Source: Propionibacteriaceae bacterium
Lineage (GTDB): Bacteria; Actinomycetota; Actinomycetes; Propionibacteriales; Propionibacteriaceae
Reading direction: 5' to 3'
DNA: 8,975 nt
Assembly: GCA_027346035.1 (NCBI GenBank)
Contig: DAIESZ010000055.1
Location: 1-8,975 of the forward strand
This document shows, one piece after another, positions 1-7,291 of this stretch. Below the pieces are notes generated by a model. It saw only the letters and a program-made list of their open reading frames with translations. It had not been told where the DNA came from and did not search any database. Each line of letters opens with the position of its first letter. Positions within the stretch are counted from its first letter, which is position 1. The position numbers and the translations under genes are program-made.

Positions 1-367
1 TCACCGCGTCGGCGCCGGCGTCCTTGACGAAACGCTGGGCGGTGCGCACAGCGTCCTCATCGGATGCTTCATAGGAACCGAAGGGCAGGTCCGAGACAAG
101 GAACGGCGTCCGCAAGCCGCGCCGAACGGCCCGAGTGAGCACGAGCATCTCCTCGACGCTGACGGGGACGGTCGAGTCGTAGCCGAGCACGACGTTGGCG
201 GCGGAGTCCCCGACCAGGACCATGTCGACGCCGACCTCATCGGCGACGACCGCACTCGGATGGTCGTAGGCGGTGACCATGACGATCGGTTCTCCGGCCG
301 CCTTCTTGCGGGCCAGTGCCGTGAGCGTGACCGGTTTGGCCGTGTCGGAACGGTTGCCGCTGGACAT
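1..367 (-). CDS. panB: 3-methyl-2-oxobutanoate hydroxymethyltransferase (PanB), C-terminus cut by window edge
   Basis: PanB catalyses the first committed step of pantothenate synthesis: it transfers a hydroxymethyl group from 5,10-methylenetetrahydrofolate to alpha-ketoisovalerate, giving ketopantoate in the cytosol. Only the first 122 codons are in the window, about 45% of a normal PanB of roughly 265-280 residues; the gene continues beyond base 1. Visible family motifs are VTAYDHPSA (residues 31-39), VLVGDS (50-55) followed by [11 protein letters not shown] (59-69), and SDLPFGSYE (92-100). D54 and D93 match the two aspartates that bind Mg2+ in this TIM-barrel family (D45 and D84 in E. coli). 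The piece ends in KDAGADAV, just before the usual KLEGG stretch. The ATG lies one base after the panD stop and has a GAGGGGG ribosome site six bases upstream (374-380), so it is co-translated with panD. The identification is secure; the downstream end is unseen. Confidence 0.95.
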   Translation of the reverse strand, partial: MSSGNRSDTAKPVTLTALARKKAAGEPIVMVTAYDHPSAVVADEVGVDMVLVGDSAANVVLGYDSTVPVSVEEMLVLTRAVRRGLRTPFLVSDLPFGSYEASDEDAVRTAQRFVKDAGADAV

Positions 368-368
368 G

Positions 369-761
369 TCAGGCCCCCTCGGGGTCGTGCAGCGAGGCGA
401 CGTCGGCGTCGATGACCAGGATTCGGTTGTCACGGTCGACGTGCACCACACGCGGCACGTAGTCGCCCATTTCGGCGACGTCGTAGAGCCCGTAGGAGAT
501 CACGATCACGGTGTCGCCCTTGTGCACCAACCGGGCGGCGGCTCCGTTGACCTTGATCTCGCCCGACCCGCGCTGACCGGCGATCGTGTAGGTCTCGAAC
601 CGGGCACCGTTGTTGACGTCGACAACGGCCACCTGTTCGTGCACCTGGATGTCGGCCGCCTCGAGCAGGTCGGGGTCGATCGTGATCGACCCGACGTAGT
701 GCAGGTCGGAGTCGGTGATGGTGGCACGGTGGATCTTGCTCTTGAGCATGATGCGGATCAT
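369..761 (-). CDS. panD: aspartate 1-decarboxylase proenzyme (PanD)
   Basis: PanD decarboxylates L-aspartate to beta-alanine, which PanC uses in the next step. The protein has 130 residues, close to the family's usual 115-140. It carries the signature [12 protein letters not shown] (residues 5-16) and YVGSITID (22-29). In this family the chain cleaves itself between Gly24 and Ser25, and Ser25 becomes the catalytic pyruvoyl group. Starting at the ATG at 761 places the pair exactly at 24/25, as in other bacterial PanD proteins, which supports this start. [28 protein letters not shown] and VIVISY complete the small double-psi beta barrel. The start overlaps the panC stop by four bases (ATGA) and has a very good GGAGGT ribosome site. 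panB follows after one base, so panC, panD and panB form one tight translational unit. Confidence 0.97.
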   Translation of the reverse strand: MIRIMLKSKIHRATITDSDLHYVGSITIDPDLLEAADIQVHEQVAVVDVNNGARFETYTIAGQRGSGEIKVNGAAARLVHKGDTVIVISYGLYDVAEMGDYVPRVVHVDRDNRILVIDADVASLHDPEGA

Positions 762-1588
762 GGGGCGACCTCCATGTTGTCGATCAATCGGACCGAACCG
801 ACCCTCGCGGCGAGCGCGATCAGCGCCGGACGGTCGACGGTGGTGAGCGGCTCGAACGTGTCGGGGTCGACGACCGCGACGTATTCCGCGCTGATGGCCT
901 CGCCGGCGAGCACGTCCTCGACGACCTGGGCGAGCGCGGCGGCGTCCCGTTGCCCGGTGGACGCCGCGGTCCGCGCCGCGACCAGGCCACGGTGCAGGAC
1001 GCTGGCACGTCGCCGTTCATCGGCGCCGAGCCGCAGGTTGCGGCTGCTCATGGCCAACCCGTCGGGCTCACGGACGATCGGCAGCACCTCGATCCGGGTC
1101 GGGATGTCGAGGTCGGCGACCATCCGTCGGACGACGGCGACCTGTTGGGCGTCCTTGGCCCCGAAGAACGCGACGTGCGGGCCGACCATGTTGAGCATCT
1201 TCGCCACGACGGTCGCCACGCCGGTGAAGTGGCCGGGCCGGTGGGCACCCTCGAGGATGTCGCCGAGACCGGCCACGGTGACGGTGGTGGCGAACCCGGT
1301 GGGATAGACCGCCTCGACGGTGGGGGCGAACAGGATGTCCGCTCCACTCTCGGCGGCCAGCGCCGCATCTCGCTCCTCGTCGCGCGGGTAGTTGACGAGG
1401 TCCGACGGATCATTGAACTGGTTCGGGTTGACGAACAGCCATACGACCACCACGTCGCAGGAGGCTCGGGCGGCTCGGATCAGCGACAGGTGGCCCTCGT
1501 GGAACGCACCCATGGTCGGCACGAGCCCGACCCGCCCGCCTCCTGCCACCGCGGTGCGCACCGCCGCGGCATCACGCATGATCTTCAT
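758..1588 (-). CDS. panC: pantothenate synthetase / pantoate--beta-alanine ligase (PanC)
   Basis: PanC activates D-pantoate with ATP to a pantoyl-adenylate and condenses it with beta-alanine to give pantothenate. The 276 residues cover the whole family. The nucleotidyltransferase motifs are in order: [11 protein letters not shown] (residues 23-33, HIGH-like, H30 and H33), FVNPNQFN (52-59), FFGAKDAQQ (141-149, with K145) and the KMSKS-like GLAMSSRN (177-184). I chose the ATG at 1588 because it begins the normal [11 protein letters not shown] terminus. Upstream there is AAGGA, but about twelve bases away. The preceding DUF2520 gene ends 64 bases upstream, and panD starts inside the stop codon, so one transcript is likely. 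Nothing appears truncated or mutated. Confidence 0.97.
   Translation of the reverse strand: MKIMRDAAAVRTAVAGGGRVGLVPTMGAFHEGHLSLIRAARASCDVVVVWLFVNPNQFNDPSDLVNYPRDEERDAALAAESGADILFAPTVEAVYPTGFATTVTVAGLGDILEGAHRPGHFTGVATVVAKMLNMVGPHVAFFGAKDAQQVAVVRRMVADLDIPTRIEVLPIVREPDGLAMSSRNLRLGADERRRASVLHRGLVAARTAASTGQRDAAALAQVVEDVLAGEAISAEYVAVVDPDTFEPLTTVDRPALIALAARVGSVRLIDNMEVAP
768..773 (-). promoter_or_regulatory. GGAGGT ribosome site of panD inside the panC end
   Basis: A near-perfect anti-16S match lies six bases before the panD ATG, within the last codons of panC. It is the best ribosome site in the window and suggests that panD is translated at least as strongly as panC. Confidence 0.8.
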
Positions 1589-1652
1589 CGTCGAGCCATC
1601 CTTGTCAGTGGGCCGTTGTCCTGGTCGGGGCGCTGTCGCCTCGGACGCGGTC

Positions 1653-2339
1653 TCATCGTCTCGCCGCCTCGACCATCGCGTCGTACATCGGCAGCAGATC
1701 GGGCGTCCGCTCGCGCAGCGCCGCGCGGTGTCGGGCAATCGTCTCCGCATCCCCCCGGACGATGGGGCCGGTGAGCGCGTCCGCACCGAGCCGCGCCCAG
1801 TTGTCGACAGTCGCCCGCACGATCGGCAGCAGGTCGTCGCGCGACAGGCCCGCAGTGGCACCGATGCGCTCGGCGGCGTCCTCGAGGATCACGAGGAAGT
1901 TGGATGCGATGCTGGCCGCTGCGTGGTAGGCGGCCCGGTCGACGGGCGCGATGCGGATGGGCCGCATGCCGAGCACTTCGGCGAGGGTCACCGCGACCTG
2001 GGCACCCGCCACCGCGCAGGGGACGCCATGGAAATCGGGGGCGGCCCCCGCGGGGATCGTCATCAACGGATGCAACGAGAAACTCCGGCGGTCACCCAGC
2101 GGTTCGAGTCCGGTGGCGCCCGAGCAGTGGCCGACCAGCGGCCCCGGCGGCACGGACGCAGCAGCGGTGGCGATCTGCGCATCGGGTACGCACAGCAGCA
2201 CGACGGTGGCGTCGGACGCCGGTGCCTCACCGCGGCCCAGGGGCCCGTCGACGCTCAGCCCGGCGTCGCGGAGGGCCCGGGCGATGGCGGTGCCGAGTCG
2301 TCCGGCACCCACGACGGCAACCCGCTCGAGATCCTGCAT
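1653..2339 (-). CDS. Rossmann-fold DUF2520 protein at the head of the pan operon, possible non-classical ketopantoate reductase
   Basis: This 228-residue protein is of the Rossmann-like plus DUF2520 type that precedes panC in mycobacteria (Rv3603c in M. tuberculosis). Residues 6-20 form an NAD(P)-binding VAVVGAGRLGTAIAR with G11-x-G13-xx-G16. VVLLCVPDAQI (46-56), GHCSGATG (70-77) and SLHPLMTI (88-95) are typical of the fold. The C-terminal half is alpha-helical, with YHAAASIASNFLV (138-150) and GPIVRGD (191-197). Its function is not established. Because the operon has PanB, PanC and PanD but no PanE, a ketopantoate reductase role is an attractive inference. Against that, I find no lysine in the protein, whereas E. 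coli PanE needs a catalytic lysine. The ATG is preceded by GGGGGAAC. It starts 68 bases after the lysX stop, with a palindrome between. The family call is strong; the reaction is a guess. Confidence 0.85.
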   Translation of the reverse strand: MQDLERVAVVGAGRLGTAIARALRDAGLSVDGPLGRGEAPASDATVVLLCVPDAQIATAAASVPPGPLVGHCSGATGLEPLGDRRSFSLHPLMTIPAGAAPDFHGVPCAVAGAQVAVTLAEVLGMRPIRIAPVDRAAYHAAASIASNFLVILEDAAERIGATAGLSRDDLLPIVRATVDNWARLGADALTGPIVRGDAETIARHRAALRERTPDLLPMYDAMVEAARR

Positions 2340-2342
2340 GTT

Positions 2343-2347
2343 CCCCC
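2343..2347 (-). promoter_or_regulatory. ribosome site of the DUF2520 gene
   Basis: On the minus strand GGGGG followed by AAC precedes the ATG at 2339, only three bases away. It supports this start over the out-of-frame ATG at 2350-2348, whose product is an arginine-rich, non-protein-like reading. No TAnnnT-type -10 box is visible in the 68 bases between lysX and this gene. Confidence 0.5.
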
Positions 2348-2376
2348 ATGGCCGACGCCGGTCGGGTGATGTGTCA

Positions 2377-2400
2377 TCCCGTGCCGGATCCGGCACGGGA
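2377..2400. repeat. perfect 24-base palindrome between lysX and the DUF2520-pan genes
   Basis: The arm TCCCGTGCCGGA is followed directly by its exact reverse complement. As RNA it folds into a stem of ten base pairs with a GATC loop. It begins eight bases after the lysX TAA. No U-tract follows on the minus strand, so it would be an actinobacterial hairpin-only terminator or attenuator. Its perfect symmetry also fits a dimeric repressor operator in front of the pan genes. The sequence does not decide between these; I favour a terminator because it sits directly behind a stop codon. Confidence 0.65.
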
Positions 2401-2407
2401 CTCAAGT

Positions 2408-5400
2408 TTACGACCGCCCTTCCTGCTTCGGCCGCACGAGCGGGAACGCGATCACCTCGCGGATGGAGGCATCGGTGAGCATCATGACGAGCCGGTCCAG
2501 TCCCATGCCCAGGCCGCCGGTCGGCGGCATCGCGTATTCGAGAGCCGTGAGGAACTCCTCGTCGAGTTCCATCGCTTCCGGGTCGCCGCCGGCGGCCTGC
2601 AGCGACTGTTCGGTGAGACGCTGACGCTGGACCACCGGGTCGACGAGCTCGGAGTATGCGGTGCCGATCTCGGCGCCGAACGCGACGAGGTCCCACCGTT
2701 CGGCCAGCCGTGGGTCGTCGCGGTGCGGGCGGGTGAGCGGGGACACCTCCGCCGGGAAGTCGCAATAGAACGTCGGGGCGACCGTCGTGTGCTCGACGAG
2801 GCGCTCGTAGAGCTCGAGCAGAACCGCACCCCGGGACCATCGCGGGTCGACCGGGATCCTCAGCGACCCGGCCAATCGGGCCAGTTCACCGCGGGTGGTG
2901 TCGGCGGTGATCTGCTGCCCGGACGCCGCCGAGATCGCCTCGTTGACGGTCACCACCGGCCAGGGCTCGGCGAGGTCGACCTCGTGGGTGCGCCCGACGG
3001 CGTCCCGCCCGCGCACGAGGGTGCTGCCGAGTGCCTCGCCGGCGGCGGCGCGGACGAGTCGTTCGGTGAGGTCGCGCATCGACGTGTAGTCGCCGTAGGC
3101 CTCGTAGGCCTCGAGCATCGTGAACTCGGGGTTATGGGTGGCGTCGGCACCCTCGTTGCGGAAGTTGCGGCCGATCTCGAAGATGCGGTCCATGCCGCCG
3201 ACCATGAGCCGCTTGAGGTAGAGCTCCGGCGCGATCCGCAGGTAGAGCTCGAGATCGTAGGCGTTGATGTGGGTACGGAACGGCCGGGCATTGGCGCCGC
3301 CGTGAACGGTCTGCAGCACCGGCGTCTCGACCTCGAGGAAGTCGTGGGCGAGCAGGGTGCCGCGCACCGCCTGGATCGCCCGCGACCGCGCGGTGAGCCG
3401 CGCGCGTGCGGGGCCGCTGCTCATCAGGGCGAGGTAGGGGCGGCGCACCCTCACCTCGGGGTCGGCGACGCCACGGCGCAGATCGGGCGGCGGGCGCAGG
3501 GCCTTGGCCGTGAGCAGCACGGTGTCGGCGATCACCGACGCCGTGCCGGTGCGCGAGGTGCCGGTCCGGCCGACGACGCCGCAGTGGTCCCCGAGGGCGA
3601 GGTGCCGGGCGACCAGGGTGACCGCGTCGGGTGCGGCGGCCCGTTCGATGACGATCTGGACGCCGCCCGACCAGTCGCGCAGGTCGAGGAACACCGCGCC
3701 CCCGGGGTCGCGCACCGACACCACCCGCCCAGCCACCCGCACGGGGGTTCCTGGAGCCAGCGACGGGGCGTGGCCACATGAGGTGTCGCGCCGGAACGCC
3801 ACCGGGTAGGGGTCGGTGCCGGCGGCGAGGATTTGGTCGCGGACTGCCAGCCGGTGGCGAACCTGCCGCGGCCGGACGGGGACCGCGACCTGATCGGCCT
3901 GGGCGTGACGGGCCAGCCAGTCGGCCGCCTCGGGTGACTCGTCGAGATCGACGACACGCTGCTGCGGCGCGGCGACGAAGCGTCCGGGCAGTTCGACGAA
4001 TCCCTCGGCGACGCCCATCGCCAGCGCCACGGTGGCGACGTCGGCGGCGTCCTCGTAGCCCAGGAAGCGCGGTTGCCACTGCGGGGCGTACTTGACGTTC
4101 GAGCGGTAGAGCTGTTCGATCTGGAACCACCGGGACGCCACGAGCAGGGCCCGACGCTGGAACCGCTGGAGCGGGGTCGCGCCGACCTGAGCGCCCTCCT
4201 CGAGCGCGGCGCGGAACACCGCGAAGTTCAGCGACACCCTGTCGACGCGCAGGTCGCGGGCCCTGGCCATCAGGCCCGCGACCATGAACTCGGTGATTCC
4301 GTTGTCGGCGTCCGGTGAACGGCGCATCACGTCGAGTGAGACCCCGCGGCGACCCCACGGCACGAACGACAGCAACCCGGCAGTGCCGGTCCGCGGATCG
4401 TCGGGCGGGAACAGCGCCTCGACCAGCAGGCAGTCGCCATCGAGCGGATCGCCGAGGCGTCCGAGTGCCATCGAGAACCCGCGCTCGTCGTCGCCCATGC
4501 GCCACGCGGACGCCAGTTCGGCCAACTGCTGCCACTCGGCGGCGGTGAGGTGGCAGTGCCGACGAGCACGCACGGCATAGCCCATGCGTTCGAGCCGGTG
4601 CACCGTCGAGCGGACGGCGCGCAACTCGGGACTCTCCAGATCGAACCGGGTCGGCGTCAGCACGGCCTCGTCACCGACCCGCAGGGCCCGCAGCCCGGCG
4701 GACGTGTAGGCGCGCGCACCCGCCTCGGATGCGCCGATGACACCCGGCGTGAGGCCGAAGCTGTGCGCGTGCCGCAGCCACGCGGAGATCGCCGCGGGCC
4801 ACTGGTTCTCGGGGCCGATCGGGTCGCCCGATGCGAGGCAGACCCCCACCTGGGACCGATAGGTGACAGCCGCGTGGCCGGTCGGGGAGAACACGACCGA
4901 CTTGTCACGGCGGGTCGCGAAGTAGGACAACGAATCGGGCTGTCCGGCAGCGAGCAGGTCACGGACCGACAGCTCGTCCGGCAGCGAGAGCACCGCCGCG
5001 GCGCGCTGCGACTGCAGCAGCAGCACGAGCGCGACCACGAGCGTCGCCGCGACCAGGACGCCGACGAGGTTCTCGGCCCACATCGGTGCCCGGAGCGTAT
5101 CGGCGCTGCGGCCGATGAGGGCGTCACCGAGCACGTTGAGCACCCGATTGCGCCGGTGTTCATGGCCTCCGAACGCCGCGACGAGCGCGAACCCGACACC
5201 GGTCGAGACCGCGAGTCCGATGACCAGCGCGACGGCGGCGCGGGTGCGGTTGCCGCGGGTGGTGCGGGCCGGGAAGTCGTGGCGGTGGGTGACGAGCAGC
5301 AGCACCAGCAACCCGAGCGTGACGATGTTCACGACGAAGGGGGCGATCGCGAACGCGGTCGGCATCTCCTCCGTGAGGCCCGTGCCCATGTGCCAGACAA

Positions 5401-5821
5401 GAATGCCGACGACCACGAGTTCGGCCACCCAGATCGCCGTGAACAGCAGCACTGCGATCACCCAGCCGGCCCGTTTGCGCCGGTGGAGCGCGACCGCGAG
5501 GATCGCGAGCATCGCGGCCCAACCGAGCCCGCCGAGACTGATCGGGAACACCAGGCCGCTGAACAGCCACACGAGCAGCTCGACCCAGCGGGTGCCGGGG
5601 AACACCGCGTGCAGAGCGAGCAGCACCGCGGCCACCCCGAGCAGGCGGGCGACGAGGTGGGGGAACGCGCGGCCCCGACGGGTCAGATCGAGCATCGCGG
5701 CTGGCCGGCGGCCACCCGACCGCTCGGACGCCGCGACCGCCGCCCCGTGGCCGGCGTCCGAGGCCGGGTCACCGGGCGTCGGGCCGTCTTTCAGACGTCG
5801 GTCGGGAAGACTCACAGACAT
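2408..5821 (-). CDS. lysX: bifunctional lysylphosphatidylglycerol synthase / lysyl-tRNA synthetase (LysX)
   Basis: LysX charges tRNA-Lys and then moves the lysine to phosphatidylglycerol at the membrane, giving positively charged lipid that lowers sensitivity to cationic peptides (known from M. tuberculosis LysX, about 1170 residues). This copy has 1137. Residues 1-50 are a polar, probably disordered tail. Roughly six membrane segments lie between 57 and 270. The MprF/DUF2156 GNAT-like transferase domain spans about 285-610. An OB-fold tRNA-binding domain (about 690-775) includes VRVAGRVVSVRD and FLDLRDWSGGVQIVIE. The class II synthetase core spans 800-1135, with FLEVETPVLQ (motif 1 region), FEIGRNFRNE (881-890, motif 2) and GGLGMGLDR (1102-1110, motif 3). 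All catalytic parts look intact. An in-frame stop lies three codons before the ATG at 5821, so translation cannot start earlier. Its ribosome site is spaced unusually far away. Confidence 0.96.
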   Translation of the reverse strand: MSVSLPDRRLKDGPTPGDPASDAGHGAAVAASERSGGRRPAAMLDLTRRGRAFPHLVARLLGVAAVLLALHAVFPGTRWVELLVWLFSGLVFPISLGGLGWAAMLAILAVALHRRKRAGWVIAVLLFTAIWVAELVVVGILVWHMGTGLTEEMPTAFAIAPFVVNIVTLGLLVLLLVTHRHDFPARTTRGNRTRAAVALVIGLAVSTGVGFALVAAFGGHEHRRNRVLNVLGDALIGRSADTLRAPMWAENLVGVLVAATLVVALVLLLQSQRAAAVLSLPDELSVRDLLAAGQPDSLSYFATRRDKSVVFSPTGHAAVTYRSQVGVCLASGDPIGPENQWPAAISAWLRHAHSFGLTPGVIGASEAGARAYTSAGLRALRVGDEAVLTPTRFDLESPELRAVRSTVHRLERMGYAVRARRHCHLTAAEWQQLAELASAWRMGDDERGFSMALGRLGDPLDGDCLLVEALFPPDDPRTGTAGLLSFVPWGRRGVSLDVMRRSPDADNGITEFMVAGLMARARDLRVDRVSLNFAVFRAALEEGAQVGATPLQRFQRRALLVASRWFQIEQLYRSNVKYAPQWQPRFLGYEDAADVATVALAMGVAEGFVELPGRFVAAPQQRVVDLDESPEAADWLARHAQADQVAVPVRPRQVRHRLAVRDQILAAGTDPYPVAFRRDTSCGHAPSLAPGTPVRVAGRVVSVRDPGGAVFLDLRDWSGGVQIVIERAAAPDAVTLVARHLALGDHCGVVGRTGTSRTGTASVIADTVLLTAKALRPPPDLRRGVADPEVRVRRPYLALMSSGPARARLTARSRAIQAVRGTLLAHDFLEVETPVLQTVHGGANARPFRTHINAYDLELYLRIAPELYLKRLMVGGMDRIFEIGRNFRNEGADATHNPEFTMLEAYEAYGDYTSMRDLTERLVRAAAGEALGSTLVRGRDAVGRTHEVDLAEPWPVVTVNEAISAASGQQITADTTRGELARLAGSLRIPVDPRWSRGAVLLELYERLVEHTTVAPTFYCDFPAEVSPLTRPHRDDPRLAERWDLVAFGAEIGTAYSELVDPVVQRQRLTEQSLQAAGGDPEAMELDEEFLTALEYAMPPTGGLGMGLDRLVMMLTDASIREVIAFPLVRPKQEGRS

Positions 5822-5927
5822 ACTGTGTCATCGCCTCCCAACCGGAAGCTGAAGGGGCGGACGAAGCCGCAGCCGAGGCTGTCGTCCACCATCGGGTGGG
5901 ACGCGGGGACCGGCGAAGGCCCGCCCG
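5822..5927 (-). promoter_or_regulatory. lysX leader region
   Basis: These 106 bases separate the unknown upstream gene from lysX. A GGGAGG purine run (5833-5838 on the minus strand) is 12 bases from the lysX ATG, longer than ideal, and 2 bases from an out-of-frame ATG (5831-5829), shorter than ideal. I see no consensus TAnnnT -10 box: the only TA in the leader is the one that straddles the start codon. lysX is therefore either read through from upstream or uses a non-consensus promoter. There is no strong hairpin; GGCG/CGCC just after the upstream stop could form only a four-pair stem. Confidence 0.4.
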
Positions 5928-7291
5928 TCACCACCACAGCCACGCGACCTCCTCGTCGGAGCCACTGAGGGCCTGGCGTTCCCGCAGCGACAGAGTTCCT
6001 GCTGCCGCCCGATCGGACAGCCACCTCCCGGGTGCCTGCCGAACGAGGCCGACCAGGGGGCCGAGCGGCCCTTGCGCCGGGACGCCGGGAAGTTCGCGCC
6101 CGAGGCTGTCGAGCGCCCAGTTCATGAGCCGCCTCATCTGCCGCGTCTCCCCGGTCAGCACGGCGTGCTCGAGGGTGGTGAGGGACAGCCCACGCGGGCG
6201 TCCGGCCGGGATGTCGACCCGCGGGAGGCCGGCCATGTGGGCGGCGCGGGCGAGCAGTTCCCAGGCGAGAAGCGACCCCGGCGGTCGATCGTGGCGTCGG
6301 GTCGCCGCGGGGACCAGGTCGTTGACGAGATCGGGCACCTCGCTCGGGTCGGCCCGGCTCAGGCCCATGGCGGCCGCGGCCTGGGCGAACGGGTCCGGGG
6401 ATGCGGACGACACGGCCAGGGCCAGGGCACGCTCGGCGACCGCGTCCAGGAAGTCCGCGTCCAGGTGCTCCGCAGCGTGCTCGGCGAGGAAGAGCTGCGC
6501 GGGTCGCAGGAAGCGGGGGTCGAGCCGCGACAGTCGTCCGGCCCGCAGCGCGAGATCGTCGCTGGGCAGCGGCGCGCCGTGAACGGTGAGGCGCACGGCG
6601 CCCGAGGCCTCGTGCACGACGATGCGGTGCACACCGGCGGGCACCGTGATCTCGGTGATGAGGTCGTCCTGGGCGGTCGGGAGGTCGGTGTCGATGCCCG
6701 CATCCGGACGCTCGAGGGTGATCGTGTCGTCGGCGTCGACGATGAGGTCGGGGAGCCAGCGCGGCAGTCCGGAGACCACTGTCACGATGTTGGGCAGCGG
6801 TTCGATCCGCCAACGGGACGTGGTGGTGCTGCCCGAGTTTCCCGGGGTGAGGGCAAGTCCACGGTGGTCGTCGGGGCCTTCGACGACGTCGGCCTCACCC
6901 TGCAGCTGGCGGAGTTCGAGCACGCCGGCGCCGCCGGGCAGCCACAGGACCGCCCGGGCCTGCACCCCCGCACCCAGAGCCAGGGTGTGGCCGCTTCGGG
7001 GGCCGCCTCGAGGGACAGGACGGGCGGGGTCCCCGTGCCGGCCGCCGGTTGGTCGATGGTGACGTGCCACAGTGCGCCCCACGCGTGGCGGACCCGCAGC
7101 TCGCCGGCATCCGAGGTCCACAGGAACTCCAGGGTGTCGGAGTCCCGGGCGACGTGGGCGAGGAACCATGGCGCGGACGGGGCGACGGCGACGGCGCCGA
7201 GCGGGACGCCCGTCGCGGTCACCAGGCCGATCCGACCCTCGCCGATGTCGTCGAGGATCCAGTCGTGCCAGACGATTGCCGTGTCGCTCAT
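5928..7291 (-). CDS. uncharacterised protein of about 454 residues, interrupted by a one-base frameshift
   Basis: I do not recognise a family. The start is the ATG that overlaps the nei stop (ATGA), giving MSDTAIVWHDWILDD. This frame looks like protein through TPWLWVRG (about residue 108), then turns into a Cys/Pro/Arg-rich string and stops at 6782. From about 6965 the neighbouring frame becomes protein-like (VQARAVLWLPGGAGVLELRQLQ) and continues to TGA at 5928, ending in EVAWLWW. Restoring one base in the five-G run gives one chain of about 454 residues. The N-terminal half is Trp- and Val-rich and probably beta-structured. The C-terminal half (about 250-454) is Ala/Leu-rich and helical. There is no signal peptide or clear membrane segment, so it is probably cytosolic. 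Alternatives are two overlapping genes, the second starting at GTG 6785 (GTGA overlap), a real pseudogene, -1 frameshifting or a sequencing error. Confidence 0.7.
6965..6969 (-). other. five-G run where the reading frame breaks
   Basis: On the minus strand the context is TGG GTG CGG GGG TGC. With one more G it would read CGG GGG GTG CAG and join both protein-like halves as WVRGVQARAV. A homopolymer inside a gene is a classic place for a slip in sequencing, replication or translation. No downstream pseudoknot is evident, so I favour a base-calling error or a true indel. Confidence 0.65.

Noticed and set aside
273..1307. Plus-strand open frame of 344 codons opposite panB, panD and panC
   Set aside because: It mirrors three confidently identified genes and its product is compositionally biased.
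1586..1600. Five-codon mini frame (ATG GCT CGA CGA TGA) overlapping the panC start
   Set aside because: It is too short to judge. Such overlaps arise by chance and nothing else supports a leader peptide.
1904..3781. Plus-strand open frame of 625 codons opposite the DUF2520 gene and lysX
   Set aside because: It is the mirror of well-identified minus-strand genes. Its product is Arg/Gly/His-rich with no recognisable motif. Long antisense frames are expected at this G+C content.
5693..5695. Internal ATG (residue 43) as the lysX start
   Set aside because: It has no ribosome site, and the polar tail upstream is a plausible cytosolic N-terminus. It cannot be wholly excluded.
5822..5830. GATGACACA occurring both before lysX and before the DUF2520 gene (2368-2376)
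   Set aside because: This nine-base match has no symmetry and differs in its distance to the starts; chance is adequate.
4550..5968. Plus-strand open frame of 472 codons opposite lysX
   Set aside because: It is a low-complexity, highly charged composition lying entirely against LysX membrane and transferase coding sequence. It has no motif or start context.
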